Positions 10,427 through 17,754 of a DNA stretch of 25,769 nt are shown here, one piece after another. The stretch lies in the NCBI GenBank assembly GCA_018241865.1, contig JAFECY010000131.1, forward strand, positions 1-25,769, given 5' to 3'. The notes beneath the pieces are model-generated. The model was not told the DNA's origin, searched no databases, and saw only the letters and a list, made by a program, of their open reading frames with translations. Numbering within the stretch: the stretch's first letter is position 1; each line of letters opens with the position of its first letter. The position numbers and the translations under genes are program-made. Origin of the DNA: Pseudomonadota bacterium. Lineage in GTDB: Bacteria; Pseudomonadota; Gammaproteobacteria; Burkholderiales; Burkholderiaceae_D.

Positions 10427-11152
10427 CTACAGTAGCCCGAACGCCTTCAAACCCAAGGGCAACAACACCGCCGTCAACGCGCCCGACACACCCATCGCCA
10501 ATCCGGCAAACGCGCCCATCTCTTCGCTGACCTGAAATGCGCTGGCAGTGCCTAGGCCGTGCGCAGACACGCCCAACGCAAAGCCGCCCACATCGTGATC
10601 GCGCACGCGAATCAGCCGAAACACCATCTGCGCCAACCCGGCACCCATGATGCCCGTCACCAGCACCAGCACCGCCGTCAGCGGCGGCAGACCGCCGATT
10701 TTTTCAGCGATGCCCATCGCGATCGGCGAAGTCACCGATTTCGGCGCGAGCGACATCACCACCGCCGGCGACGCGCCAAGCAGCCAAGCAATCCCCATCG
10801 CCGTGACTACCGCCGTCGTGCAACCGGCCAGCGCGCCGACCAGAAAAGCCAGCCAATGATCTTTCAACTTAGCCAGTTGCTGATACAACGGAATGGCCAA
10901 CGCCACCGTGGTCGGGCCGAGCAGGAAATGTACGAATTGCGCGCCGTTGAAATAACTCTTGTAAGGCGTGTCGGTAACGAGCAGCAGCACGACCAAAATG
11001 GCGATGGCAATCACCATCGGATTAGCGTACGGACTGGAGCGCAAGCGCACATGGATCGCCACCGCCAACTGATAAGCGAGCAAGGTCGCGGTCAACCACA
11101 GCAAGGGCGACGCCGATAGATAAACCCAAGTCTCGCTCAGGTTCGTATTCAT
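10427..11152 (-). CDS. lrgB: LrgB/CidB/YohK family membrane protein
   Basis: Inner-membrane protein of the LrgB family, partner of the small LrgA/CidA protein. In Gram-positive bacteria these pairs are linked to murein hydrolase control and to pyruvate or related metabolite transport; the role in proteobacteria is less certain. The open frame extends to 11248, but the start that fits is the ATG at 11152 (MNTNLSETWVYLSASPLLW), giving 241 aa. It overlaps the lrgA stop by 4 nt. Family landmarks are FLLGPTTVALAIPLY, LAPKSVTSPIAMGIAEKIGG and the end of the protein, DHDVGGFALGVSAHGLGTA followed by FAGLAMGVSGALTA. It has several hydrophobic helices. Confidence 0.93.
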   Translation of the reverse strand: MNTNLSETWVYLSASPLLWLTATLLAYQLAVAIHVRLRSSPYANPMVIAIAILVVLLLVTDTPYKSYFNGAQFVHFLLGPTTVALAIPLYQQLAKLKDHWLAFLVGALAGCTTAVVTAMGIAWLLGASPAVVMSLAPKSVTSPIAMGIAEKIGGLPPLTAVLVLVTGIMGAGLAQMVFRLIRVRDHDVGGFALGVSAHGLGTASAFQVSEEMGAFAGLAMGVSGALTAVLLPLGLKAFGLL

Positions 11153-11493
11153 GCTTGCCGCCTCCGCTTCAAGCCCTGAATCACCAGCGCCGTCACGACC
11201 AGCGCCGCGACCGTGCTGACTACCAGCGCCACCGCAATCGGCAGCCATTCCGCCGCGATCCGGTTGGCATACACCATCACGCCGACACCGGCCGGCACAT
11301 AGAGAATCGCCATGTGCCGCAGCAAACCGTTAGCGGTCGGCGTCAACTGCTGCGCCGCCCCCTTGCGCAACAAGAGGTAGCACAACAGCAGCACCATGCC
11401 GATCACCGGCCCGGGAATCGGCAGCGATAAAGCGTGGGCAATCGCTTCGCCCAAAGTCTGGAACACGAGCAGGGTGGCAAAGGTCTGAATCAT
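11149..11493 (-). CDS. lrgA: LrgA/CidA/YohJ family holin-like membrane protein
   Basis: Small membrane protein (114 aa, about four hydrophobic segments) paired with LrgB. Seen in the sequence: MIQTFATLLVFQTLGEAIAH, the family motif LPIPGPVIGMVLLLCYL, GLLRHMAILYVPAGVGVM, and a C-terminal hydrophobic stretch ending in GLKRRRQA. It precedes lrgB with a 4-nt ATGA overlap, the usual arrangement. The Shine-Dalgarno is weak. It diverges from the cobalamin adenosyltransferase gene across about 97 nt. I saw no adjacent LytR-type or LysR-type regulator that would normally control such a pair. Confidence 0.92.
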   Translation of the reverse strand: MIQTFATLLVFQTLGEAIAHALSLPIPGPVIGMVLLLCYLLLRKGAAQQLTPTANGLLRHMAILYVPAGVGVMVYANRIAAEWLPIAVALVVSTVAALVVTALVIQGLKRRRQA

Positions 11494-11590
11494 GCGGAAA
11501 TTCCGGGGAATGGAAGCGGCACGATTTTACCCCGGTAGGCGAAACGGCGGTTTTGCCTTATGCTGCTTTTTTCATTGTGTGGACGCAAAC

Positions 11591-12148
11591 ATGGGCAACC
11601 GACTGAGCAAGATCGTCACCCGCAGCGGCGACGACGGCAGCACCGGTTTGGGCGACGGCAGCCGCATCGCCAAGGACGACGCGCGGGTGCAGGCGTTGGG
11701 CGATGTCGATGAGCTCAATTCCCAACTCGGCCTGCTGCTGTGCGAAGTGCTACCGCCGGCCATGCGCGCCGATCTGGCAGTGATCCAGCATGATCTATTC
11801 GATCTCGGCGGCGAGCTATCCATCCCCGGCTACCGTCTGATGAATATCACGCAAGTGGCGAAGCTCGATGCCTTCCTCGAAAAATACAATGCCGACCTGC
11901 CGCCGCTGCGTGAATTTATCCTGCCCGGCGGTTCGCGCGCGGCGGCGCTGGCGCATGTCTGCCGCACCGTTTGCCGCCGCGCCGAACGCAGCATCGTTCA
12001 CCTCGATCGAGCGGAAAGCATCAGCGAACATACGCGCCACTATGTCAATCGCCTGTCCGACCTGCTGTTCGTACTCGCGCGCGTCTTGAATCGACAAGCC
12101 GGCGGCAAAGACGTGTTGTGGAATCGGGAACGCGACGAATTGGCCTGA
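11591..12148 (+). CDS. PduO-type cob(I)alamin adenosyltransferase
   Basis: Transfers the 5'-deoxyadenosyl group of ATP to cob(I)alamin to make adenosylcobalamin, the coenzyme of mutases, ethanolamine lyase and some ribonucleotide reductases. The open frame begins at 11492, but the ATG at 11591 (MGNRLSKIVTRSGDDGSTGL) is the start that matches the family and gives 185 aa. The ATP-binding N-terminus is seen as TRSGDDGSTGLGDGSRIAKD, with ALGDVDELNSQLGLL. The C-terminal signature is RTVCRRAERSIVHL and YVNRLSDLLFVLAR. No cobalamin riboswitch was recognised upstream, and no B12-dependent enzyme is in the window. Confidence 0.94.
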   Translation: MGNRLSKIVTRSGDDGSTGLGDGSRIAKDDARVQALGDVDELNSQLGLLLCEVLPPAMRADLAVIQHDLFDLGGELSIPGYRLMNITQVAKLDAFLEKYNADLPPLREFILPGGSRAAALAHVCRTVCRRAERSIVHLDRAESISEHTRHYVNRLSDLLFVLARVLNRQAGGKDVLWNRERDELA

Positions 12149-12194
12149 AAGTACCGGCCGGCATCGGTCAAAATTTCCGCATAGAAACACTGCC

Positions 12195-12223
12195 TTTTCA
12201 TTCAGGCCAAAGCATGTTGTAAT
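12195..12223 (+). promoter_or_regulatory. Candidate sigma70 promoter of the TPR-barrel/FecR/GT41 genes
   Basis: TTTTCA (4/6 to TTGACA) at 12195-12200, then a 17-nt spacer, then TGTAAT (5/6 to TATAAT) at 12218-12223 with an upstream TG giving an extended -10. It lies about 65 nt before the ATG of the secretion-protein gene. The 11-bp tandem repeat begins at the last bases of this -10. Confidence 0.45.
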
Positions 12224-12243
12224 GCAGCACTTATGCAGCACTT
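12222..12243 (+). repeat. Two perfect tandem copies of an 11-bp unit
   Basis: ATGCAGCACTT occurs at 12222-12232 and again immediately at 12233-12243. The unit is one helical turn long and lies over the presumed transcription start of the next gene. It could be an operator or simply a replication-slippage duplication. Confidence 0.85.
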
Positions 12244-12288
12244 AGTCGGATGCACAGCGTCCGCAGCATCGTTTCCCATGGGATGGAC

Positions 12289-13623
12289 ATGAAAAAAACC
12301 ACACTCACCAAGTGGCTGGCGGTCGCCGGCGTTCTTTTGGCGTTCCAACATGCCGCCTTTGCCGCCGATGAACTGCTGCTGCGCGCCAAAAAATTGATCG
12401 ACAGCAAAAAAGCAAGCCAAGCGTATGCCCTGCTGTCTCCATTGGAATCAACGCGCGCCGGCGATGCGGAATACGATTACTTGCTGGGAATAGCAGCGTT
12501 AGACAGCGGCAAACCGACCGAAGCCATGTTCGCGCTGGAAAGGGTGCTGTTCAACAACCCGGACAATGCACCGGCTCGTCTCGAATTTGCCCGCGCACAT
12601 CTCATGGCTGGCGACTCCAGAACAGCACGCAAAGAATTTGAAGCCGTCAAAAAACAGCGCCCGCCAGAGCAAGTCAAACAAACCATTCAGAAATACCTCG
12701 GCGCCATCGACCTGAAAGAATCCGAAGAGCGCACCAAAATCCGCGCCTATATCGAAGTGGCAGCAGGCCGCGACACCAACGCCAACAGCGCCACCGCGAA
12801 CAGCCAAATCGCCATTCCGTTTTTCGGCGGCGCCATCGCGACACTGACGCCGAGCAGCATGAGCGCCAGCGACAATTTCCTCTCCGCCACCGCTGGTGCC
12901 AGCGTGCGCCACATGCTCACCCCGGAATGGATACTGAATGCCAGCGCCAATATCGGCCAACGCCAATATAGCCAGCTCAACCAGTACGACATCGGCAATA
13001 TCGACGCCACAACCGGATTGACGCGCCTCTATGGCGCCGATCAATTCTCCGGCGCGTTGCAGTACCAGAAAATTTTCGTCGATCGCGCCTCGTATCGCCA
13101 GACCGTCGGCGTGATGGGGCAATGGCAGCACAACTTCGACGACACTAGCCAAATCGTCACTTACGGGCAAGCGATGCGGCAAGCCTATACCGGCGTCCAG
13201 CAAATCCGCGACGTCAACCGCTACGTGCTCGGCGCGGCCTATTCGCAAGCCTTCGCCGTCAAATACTTCCCCGTCGCCTACGTCGGCCTGTATGCCGGGA
13301 AGGAATTGCCATTGCAAGACAACGTGCCGCAATTGGCCAACGATTTCACCGGCTTGCGCGTCGGCGGACAACTCACGCTGGCTCCGTCCGTGATTCTGGT
13401 CGCCAACGCCAGTTTTGAAGAACGCCGTTATCGCGGCAAAGAAATCGCTTTCCTGGTGGAGCGCAATGACCGGCAAACCGACCTCAGCCTCGCGCTCAAT
13501 TACATGCCGCTGGCGGGCTGGACCATCCGACCAGAAATCAGCCGCACGCGCGCCAGCTCCAATATTGTCATCAACGATTATTCACGCACGCAATTCTCGA
13601 TTGCCGTCCGGCGCGAATTTTAA
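12289..13623 (+). CDS. Slam-like (DUF560-type) TPR plus outer-membrane beta-barrel protein
   Basis: Probably an outer-membrane translocon. The ATG at 12289 (444 aa) opens a clear Sec signal peptide, MKKTTLTKWLAVAGVLLAFQ then HAAFA, with cleavage before ADELLLRAK; ATGs at 12250 and 12283 are in frame but give poorer signal peptides. Residues about 28-150 form TPR-like helices (KKASQAYALLSPLE, YDYLLGIAALDSGKPTEAMF, ARLEFARAHLMAGD). From about residue 160 to the end, alternating strands follow, with the AGRDTNANS motif that resembles the GYDSNVN entry of Slam-type barrels. The tail SSNIVINDYSRTQFSIAVRR ends in Phe, as outer-membrane barrels do. Its size (about 285 aa) suits a 14-strand barrel. 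Slam proteins move TbpB-like cargo to the surface, and the next gene encodes a plausible cargo. Family assignment is by motif and architecture; a generic TPR-porin is the alternative. Confidence 0.75.
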   Translation: MKKTTLTKWLAVAGVLLAFQHAAFAADELLLRAKKLIDSKKASQAYALLSPLESTRAGDAEYDYLLGIAALDSGKPTEAMFALERVLFNNPDNAPARLEFARAHLMAGDSRTARKEFEAVKKQRPPEQVKQTIQKYLGAIDLKESEERTKIRAYIEVAAGRDTNANSATANSQIAIPFFGGAIATLTPSSMSASDNFLSATAGASVRHMLTPEWILNASANIGQRQYSQLNQYDIGNIDATTGLTRLYGADQFSGALQYQKIFVDRASYRQTVGVMGQWQHNFDDTSQIVTYGQAMRQAYTGVQQIRDVNRYVLGAAYSQAFAVKYFPVAYVGLYAGKELPLQDNVPQLANDFTGLRVGGQLTLAPSVILVANASFEERRYRGKEIAFLVERNDRQTDLSLALNYMPLAGWTIRPEISRTRASSNIVINDYSRTQFSIAVRREF

Positions 13624-13641
13624 CGAATCCAGGTGAATACC

Positions 13642-15141
13642 ATGCGCAAACGCACCCCCTTCTATCTCAGCAAAAGCGGCATGCTGACCGCTCTGATCGC
13701 GGCGATGTTTTCTCCGCACGCATACGCAGCACCGGCCGGCCTTGTGGATTTTGTGCAAGGCACGGCATCGGCAACCGGCAGCGACGGCAACCCGCGCGTG
13801 CTCGGCAAAGGCACCGAAGTCAACTCGGGCGACATCATCACCGTCGGCGACGGACGCGCACAGATTCGCATGAGCGACGGCAGTTATCTGGCCTTGCGCC
13901 CCCATACGATTTTCAAAATCGATGACTACCAATTCAACGGCAAAGCCGACGGCAGCGAGAAGGGTTTCTTCAGTTTGGTCAAAGGCGGCTTGCGCACGAT
14001 TAGCGGCCTGATCGGCAAAACCAACAAGCAAAACTACAAACTCAGCACCCCCAACGCCACCATCGGCATCCGCGGCACAGCGTGGGATACGGTGTTTTGC
14101 AATAACGATTGCACCACCACACCGACACCGTCCGGCGCACCGCCGAACAATGGCCTCTATGTTCAGGTGTATCAGGGCATTATTGCCGTCTCCAATCCTG
14201 CCGGCAGTCAGCCCTTCTCCGCCGGGCAATTTGGTTTTATACCGTCGCCGAATTCTGCTCCGAGCATCGTTACGCCGGAAAACTTCCCCTTTGCATTTGA
14301 TGTGCCGCCGCCACGCGAAGCACCTCCTCCCTTGGCTGGCACCATCATCAACACGCAACTACCGCCTTTTGCCAGTGGCGATCAATTGACGTCGTCGGGT
14401 TTGCCAGCGGGTTTGCCGGTGGGTCCCGTGCTGACTTCGGGGCCGGGCTTCTGGGTTTCTTACGCGACACCATCGGGTGTATATGACACTCTACCTAATA
14501 CGGTTACGGCCACATTTGATGCCAACCAGACGCTAACCAGTTTCTCCAGCGGTTCGAGTTTTATGGATTTCAGCGGCGGTACGGCCGCACCAGCACCGGA
14601 AAGCGGCGGCGATGGCATCATCGGCTGGGGACGCTGGACAGGAAATATCAGCAGTGCTGATTATTTGGGTAGCGGGAACTATGGTGCAGACAATGGCATT
14701 CATTACGTGGTCGGCATGCCCACACCCACTACCACAATTCAAAATATGCACACGACCGCAATCTACACCTTGGTAGGTGCAACCCAACCCTCAACGTTCA
14801 ATGGCAGCACCTACAGTCTTGGCACTTTTAGTGGATCAGCGACGGTCGTCTTTAACGGTCCCTCAACAAGCTTGACCTTGAACGCCAGCATCGTCGATTC
14901 CGCGGCAGGCATTAATTACAACTTGGCGTCGTTTTACGGAAGCATGCCGCTGTCGGTCGTCACATCGCCCAACACTGCCGTATTCACAGCTTCGGGCTAT
15001 TATGGGCCCAGCTGCGCAGCACTTACTATAAATGGCTTGTTCGCGGGCGCTAACGCCGAACGACTTGGCATTGCTTATAGGATCGATAATCAAATGACTA
15101 GCAAGATCACCACCGGTGCTGCGGCCTTCAAAACGCCGTAA
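13642..15141 (+). CDS. Exported FecR-domain protein with C-terminal TbpB-like barrel
   Basis: The ATG at 13642, with AGGTGA five bases upstream, gives 499 aa; the GTG at 13633 is less likely. The signal peptide ends SPHAYA|APAG with no lipobox cysteine, so the product is not a lipoprotein. Residues about 33-200 form a FecR domain: GLVDFVQGTASATGSDG, GDIITVGDGRAQIRMSDGSY, the family's STPNATIGIRGTAWDT. A Pro-rich linker (about 200-265, VPPPREAPPP) follows. Residues about 268-499 have the layout of the barrel of Slam cargo: IGWGRWTG, LGTFSGSATVVF, TINGLFAGANAERLGIAYRI, and a final TTGAAAFKTP, comparable to the GxFxGpNAeexGgxF...GAF ending. Cys residues occur at 153, 157 and 458. Five N-X-S/T sequons are present. 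The gene lies 18 nt after the barrel gene and 20 nt before a GT41 gene. The FecR domain is not beside a sigma factor or TonB receptor, so a signalling role is unlikely. Confidence 0.8.
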   Translation: MRKRTPFYLSKSGMLTALIAAMFSPHAYAAPAGLVDFVQGTASATGSDGNPRVLGKGTEVNSGDIITVGDGRAQIRMSDGSYLALRPHTIFKIDDYQFNGKADGSEKGFFSLVKGGLRTISGLIGKTNKQNYKLSTPNATIGIRGTAWDTVFCNNDCTTTPTPSGAPPNNGLYVQVYQGIIAVSNPAGSQPFSAGQFGFIPSPNSAPSIVTPENFPFAFDVPPPREAPPPLAGTIINTQLPPFASGDQLTSSGLPAGLPVGPVLTSGPGFWVSYATPSGVYDTLPNTVTATFDANQTLTSFSSGSSFMDFSGGTAAPAPESGGDGIIGWGRWTGNISSADYLGSGNYGADNGIHYVVGMPTPTTTIQNMHTTAIYTLVGATQPSTFNGSTYSLGTFSGSATVVFNGPSTSLTLNASIVDSAAGINYNLASFYGSMPLSVVTSPNTAVFTASGYYGPSCAALTINGLFAGANAERLGIAYRIDNQMTSKITTGAAAFKTP

Positions 15142-15161
15142 ACCCGCGAATCACCTCGCGC

Positions 15162-17339
15162 GTGACCGCCGATCCGCAGTTTGACCAGTTCTTCTCCAAC
15201 GCACACGTTGCGCTGGAGAAGAACGCATTCACGCAAGCTGCGCAGTTGTTCGAACACTGCACCCGCCTGCAACCCGCTCATTCCGATGCTTGGTTCTTGC
15301 TAGGTGCCAGCCTCGACCGCTGTGGCAAGCCACTGGCGGCGGCACAAGCCTTCGCCCGAGCCGAATCGATCGACCCATTCCATCCGCAAGCCGCCAACGC
15401 TCAGGCCGCCATGCTGTTTCTGCTCGGCCGCAACGAAGAAGCACTCGCTGCCTTCCAGCGTGCGCTGGCGCGCAATCTAGGCAATCCCCAGATTCTGACC
15501 AACATCGGCATTACCAGTGAAAAATTGGGTAGAGATAACGAGGCGCTCACCAGCTACGCTGCAGCGCTGGCGTCCGACCCAAACCATCCCGGCGCGCTCA
15601 GCAATCGCGGCGCTTTGCTACTGAAATTAAAGCAGCCGCATGAAGCGTTGACCGATCACCTGCGCTTCGTCGCAATTGCTCCAGCGAGCGCGATCGGCCA
15701 TTACAATTGTGCCGAAACCTACGGCGCACTCGGCCGTGACGCGGAAGGGCTCGTCTGCTGCGATGCTGCGCTCGCACGCGCCCCCGCGCACGCCAAGTCG
15801 CATTTCCTGCGTGGCGTTTTTCTCGCCAGCGCCGCCCGCTTCGCAGAAGCTACCACCGCTCTCGAAGCCGCCCGTAAACTCGCCCCCGCGACATACGTCG
15901 AGATGATGGAACTCGCCAAGCTCGACGCGTGGCAACCGATTTCTGTCAATGTCAGAAATATCTACTGTCAGCGTAGATTGGATCGCCTGCAATCCTGCAA
16001 TTGGAACGGCTACACCGATTTCATTGCAAGCTTGGAGCGCATGATCGCGGACGGCGCGCACGATCCGGCTGCAATCATCAATCATGTCGGCATCCCCTTT
16101 GCCACGCTCGCCCTGCCGTTGCAAGCGCAAACCCAGCTTGCACTAACGCGTCAAATCGCTACCAAAATTGCCGCTGATTGCCCGACCCCGGCGCAATCAT
16201 TGCCAGCACGCGTCCACAACGATGGCAAGCTCCGCATTGGCTACGTCTCTCCCGACTTCCGCAACCATGCAGACGGCTTCCTGCTACGCGATTTCTTCCG
16301 CCTGCACGACCGACAGACATTCGCCGTCCACGCCTATTCGCTGCACAATGACGAAGACAGCCAGATTCGACGCGATATCATTGCCGGTTGCGACGTGTTC
16401 CGCGATGTCGCGCATAGGCAGACAACTGAAATCATCGACCTCATCCGGCACGACGGCATCGACATCCTGATCGATCTGGCCGGCTACACCGTCCATGCAC
16501 GACCGGAAATTTTCGCAGCGCGGCCGGCGCCGATCAACATCATCTATCTCGGCTACCCCGGCACCACGGGTGCGGATTACATCGACTATTTCGTGACCAA
16601 CCCGATCGCCAGTCCACCCGGGCAGGAACAGTTCTTTTCCGAAAAGATGATCTACCTGCCGGACAACTGCTTTCCCTATCCGCGCAACTGGCAGCCAGCT
16701 CCGGCAAAAGACAGGGTATCTCACGGTCTGCCGCAGGACGCCTTTGTTTTCTGCAGCTTCAACAATGCCTACAAGATCGAACCCGTGGTGTTCGCGACAT
16801 GGATGCGACTGCTGCGACGCGTGCCGCACAGCGTCCTGTGGCTCTTTAGCCCTAGGCCAGCAGTGGCCGAAAACCTGACTAGGGAAGCAGCGGCGCACGG
16901 CATCGACCCAGCGCGCTTGATCTTCGCGCCGCTGCTGCCGCTGGAAGAACACCTAGCACGCTACCAAGTGGCCGATCTGTTCCTTGATACTTTCCTGTAC
17001 GGCGCCGGCACCACCGGCATGGATGCGCTCTGGGCCGGATTGCCACTTTTGACCTGCGTCGGCGAAAGCTACGCGGCGCGCTTCGGCGTCAGCCATCTGA
17101 ACGCTCTCGGCATGCCGGAGCTCATTACCGCTTCGCAGGGGGAATATGAAGAACGCGCCGTTCACTTGGCGACTCACCCTCTCGAATTGCAAGCGCTCCG
17201 CAAAAAACTAGCAACGCAACGCGAGCTTTCACCACTGTTCAACACGGAGAAACTGGTGCGTCAACTCGAAGCAGCATATACACAGGCGTGGCAGCGCCAC
17301 CAGTCCGCTCTATCACCCACGCATATCAACATTCAATAG
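15162..17339 (+). CDS. TPR-containing GT41 (OGT/SPINDLY-like) glycosyltransferase
   Basis: Predicted cytoplasmic glycosyltransferase of 725 aa. The only start near the 5' end is GTG at 15162, 20 nt after the FecR gene and without a clear Shine-Dalgarno, suggesting coupled translation. Residues about 8-245 are tandem TPRs (for example AWFLLGASLDRCGKPLAAA, ILTNIGITSEKLGRDNEALT). Residues about 355-710 form the GT41 domain: LRIGYVSPDFRNHADGFLL with the conserved His369, IDLAGYTVHARPEIFAARPA, YLGYPGTTGADYIDY (464-470 core), SFNNAYKIEP with Lys538 at the UDP-contacting lysine position of human OGT, RVPHSVLWLF, and GTTGMDALWAGLPLLTC (616 onward). GT41 includes protein O-GlcNAc/O-fucosyl transferases and the HMW1C N-glycosyltransferases that modify secreted adhesins. 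Sugar donor and acceptor cannot be read from sequence; the neighbouring exported protein is the obvious candidate acceptor. Confidence 0.9.
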   Translation: MTADPQFDQFFSNAHVALEKNAFTQAAQLFEHCTRLQPAHSDAWFLLGASLDRCGKPLAAAQAFARAESIDPFHPQAANAQAAMLFLLGRNEEALAAFQRALARNLGNPQILTNIGITSEKLGRDNEALTSYAAALASDPNHPGALSNRGALLLKLKQPHEALTDHLRFVAIAPASAIGHYNCAETYGALGRDAEGLVCCDAALARAPAHAKSHFLRGVFLASAARFAEATTALEAARKLAPATYVEMMELAKLDAWQPISVNVRNIYCQRRLDRLQSCNWNGYTDFIASLERMIADGAHDPAAIINHVGIPFATLALPLQAQTQLALTRQIATKIAADCPTPAQSLPARVHNDGKLRIGYVSPDFRNHADGFLLRDFFRLHDRQTFAVHAYSLHNDEDSQIRRDIIAGCDVFRDVAHRQTTEIIDLIRHDGIDILIDLAGYTVHARPEIFAARPAPINIIYLGYPGTTGADYIDYFVTNPIASPPGQEQFFSEKMIYLPDNCFPYPRNWQPAPAKDRVSHGLPQDAFVFCSFNNAYKIEPVVFATWMRLLRRVPHSVLWLFSPRPAVAENLTREAAAHGIDPARLIFAPLLPLEEHLARYQVADLFLDTFLYGAGTTGMDALWAGLPLLTCVGESYAARFGVSHLNALGMPELITASQGEYEERAVHLATHPLELQALRKKLATQRELSPLFNTEKLVRQLEAAYTQAWQRHQSALSPTHINIQ

Positions 17340-17401
17340 CAAGCTGCGCGTCAAAAGCAACGAAGCTGATTTCTCTTGGAAGAGCCAAACGCCTTTTCTT
17401 A

Positions 17402-17554
17402 CTACCCGACAATAGCAATGGCAGAAATCTTTGCAGGTGTTATGTTCAAAGGATATCCGGTGGTTAGCGTAAGCGCGCCGGTTGCGGCATTGATGTTATA
17501 GGCCGTCAAGTAATAATCTGTAGTTCCTATGTAGATGAACTTTCCACCTGAGCT
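17402..17554 (-). pseudogene. Remnant of a lactonase-type beta-propeller gene (3' end)
   Basis: The last 50 codons of a minus-strand frame read SSGGKFIYIGTTDYYLTAYN followed by INAATGALTLTTGYP and a TAG stop at 17402. This is the repeat blade of YncE/6-phosphogluconolactonase-like propellers (pattern GKFLYV...AYxIDxxTGALT). Such proteins have six or seven blades and usually more than 300 residues; here only about one terminal blade remains, and the sequence upstream (from about 17555) is unrelated. I therefore call a 5'-deleted pseudogene fragment. It has no start signal of its own. Confidence 0.6.
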
Positions 17555-17685
17555 TTGACCCGATTCACGCATTGCCGGAGAAGTTACGCGATCAACGCGC
17601 GCTGGACATTCTAAGCGGCCGTGCTGAACCCAAGACTGCACCTGTGCAGCAATTCAATGCTGTATCGCTTGATGACGGCGATTGA
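17555..17685 (+). pseudogene. Orphan C-terminal coding tail, unidentified
   Basis: A plus-strand frame with protein-like composition (IHALPEKLRDQRALDILSGR, then VQQFNAVSLDDGD) ends at a TGA at 17683-17685. It has no start codon or ribosome site, and stop codons lie just upstream at 17536. It looks like the C-terminal tail of a larger protein, perhaps a mobile-element protein, but I cannot identify the family. Its left end coincides with the truncated end of the propeller remnant on the other strand. Confidence 0.35.
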
Positions 17686-17710
17686 CGAGGATGATGAGTC
17701 TGCAGAAACA

Positions 17711-17738
17711 AAAAAGCGAGGCATCCGCCTCGCTTTTT
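17711..17738. terminator. Strong bidirectional intrinsic terminator
   Basis: A perfect 12-bp stem (AAAAAGCGAGGC, loop ATCC, GCCTCGCTTTTT) has T-runs when read on either strand. It sits 17 nt beyond the folE2 stop (minus strand) and also ends any plus-strand transcription from the glycosyltransferase side. Confidence 0.9.
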
Positions 17739-17754
17739 TAACATAAAGTGCACC

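Noticed and set aside
11521..11529. TAAAAT on the minus strand as the lrgA promoter
   Set aside because: It is a reasonable -10 by itself, but no -35 match lies 16-18 nt upstream, so I did not list it.
11494..11590. Cobalamin riboswitch before the adenosyltransferase gene
   Set aside because: The space is under 100 nt and no B12-box-like sequence or suitable structure was seen.
12499..13476. 325-residue minus-strand open frame
   Set aside because: It is antisense to the Slam-like gene, which has a signal peptide and barrel features; the reverse frame shows none.
15162..17339. GTTGMD in the GT41 domain instead of the HTTGMD of human OGT, as a possible loss of activity
   Set aside because: Bacterial members commonly show Gly or His at this place; the key His369 and Lys538 are kept, so I do not call the enzyme inactive.
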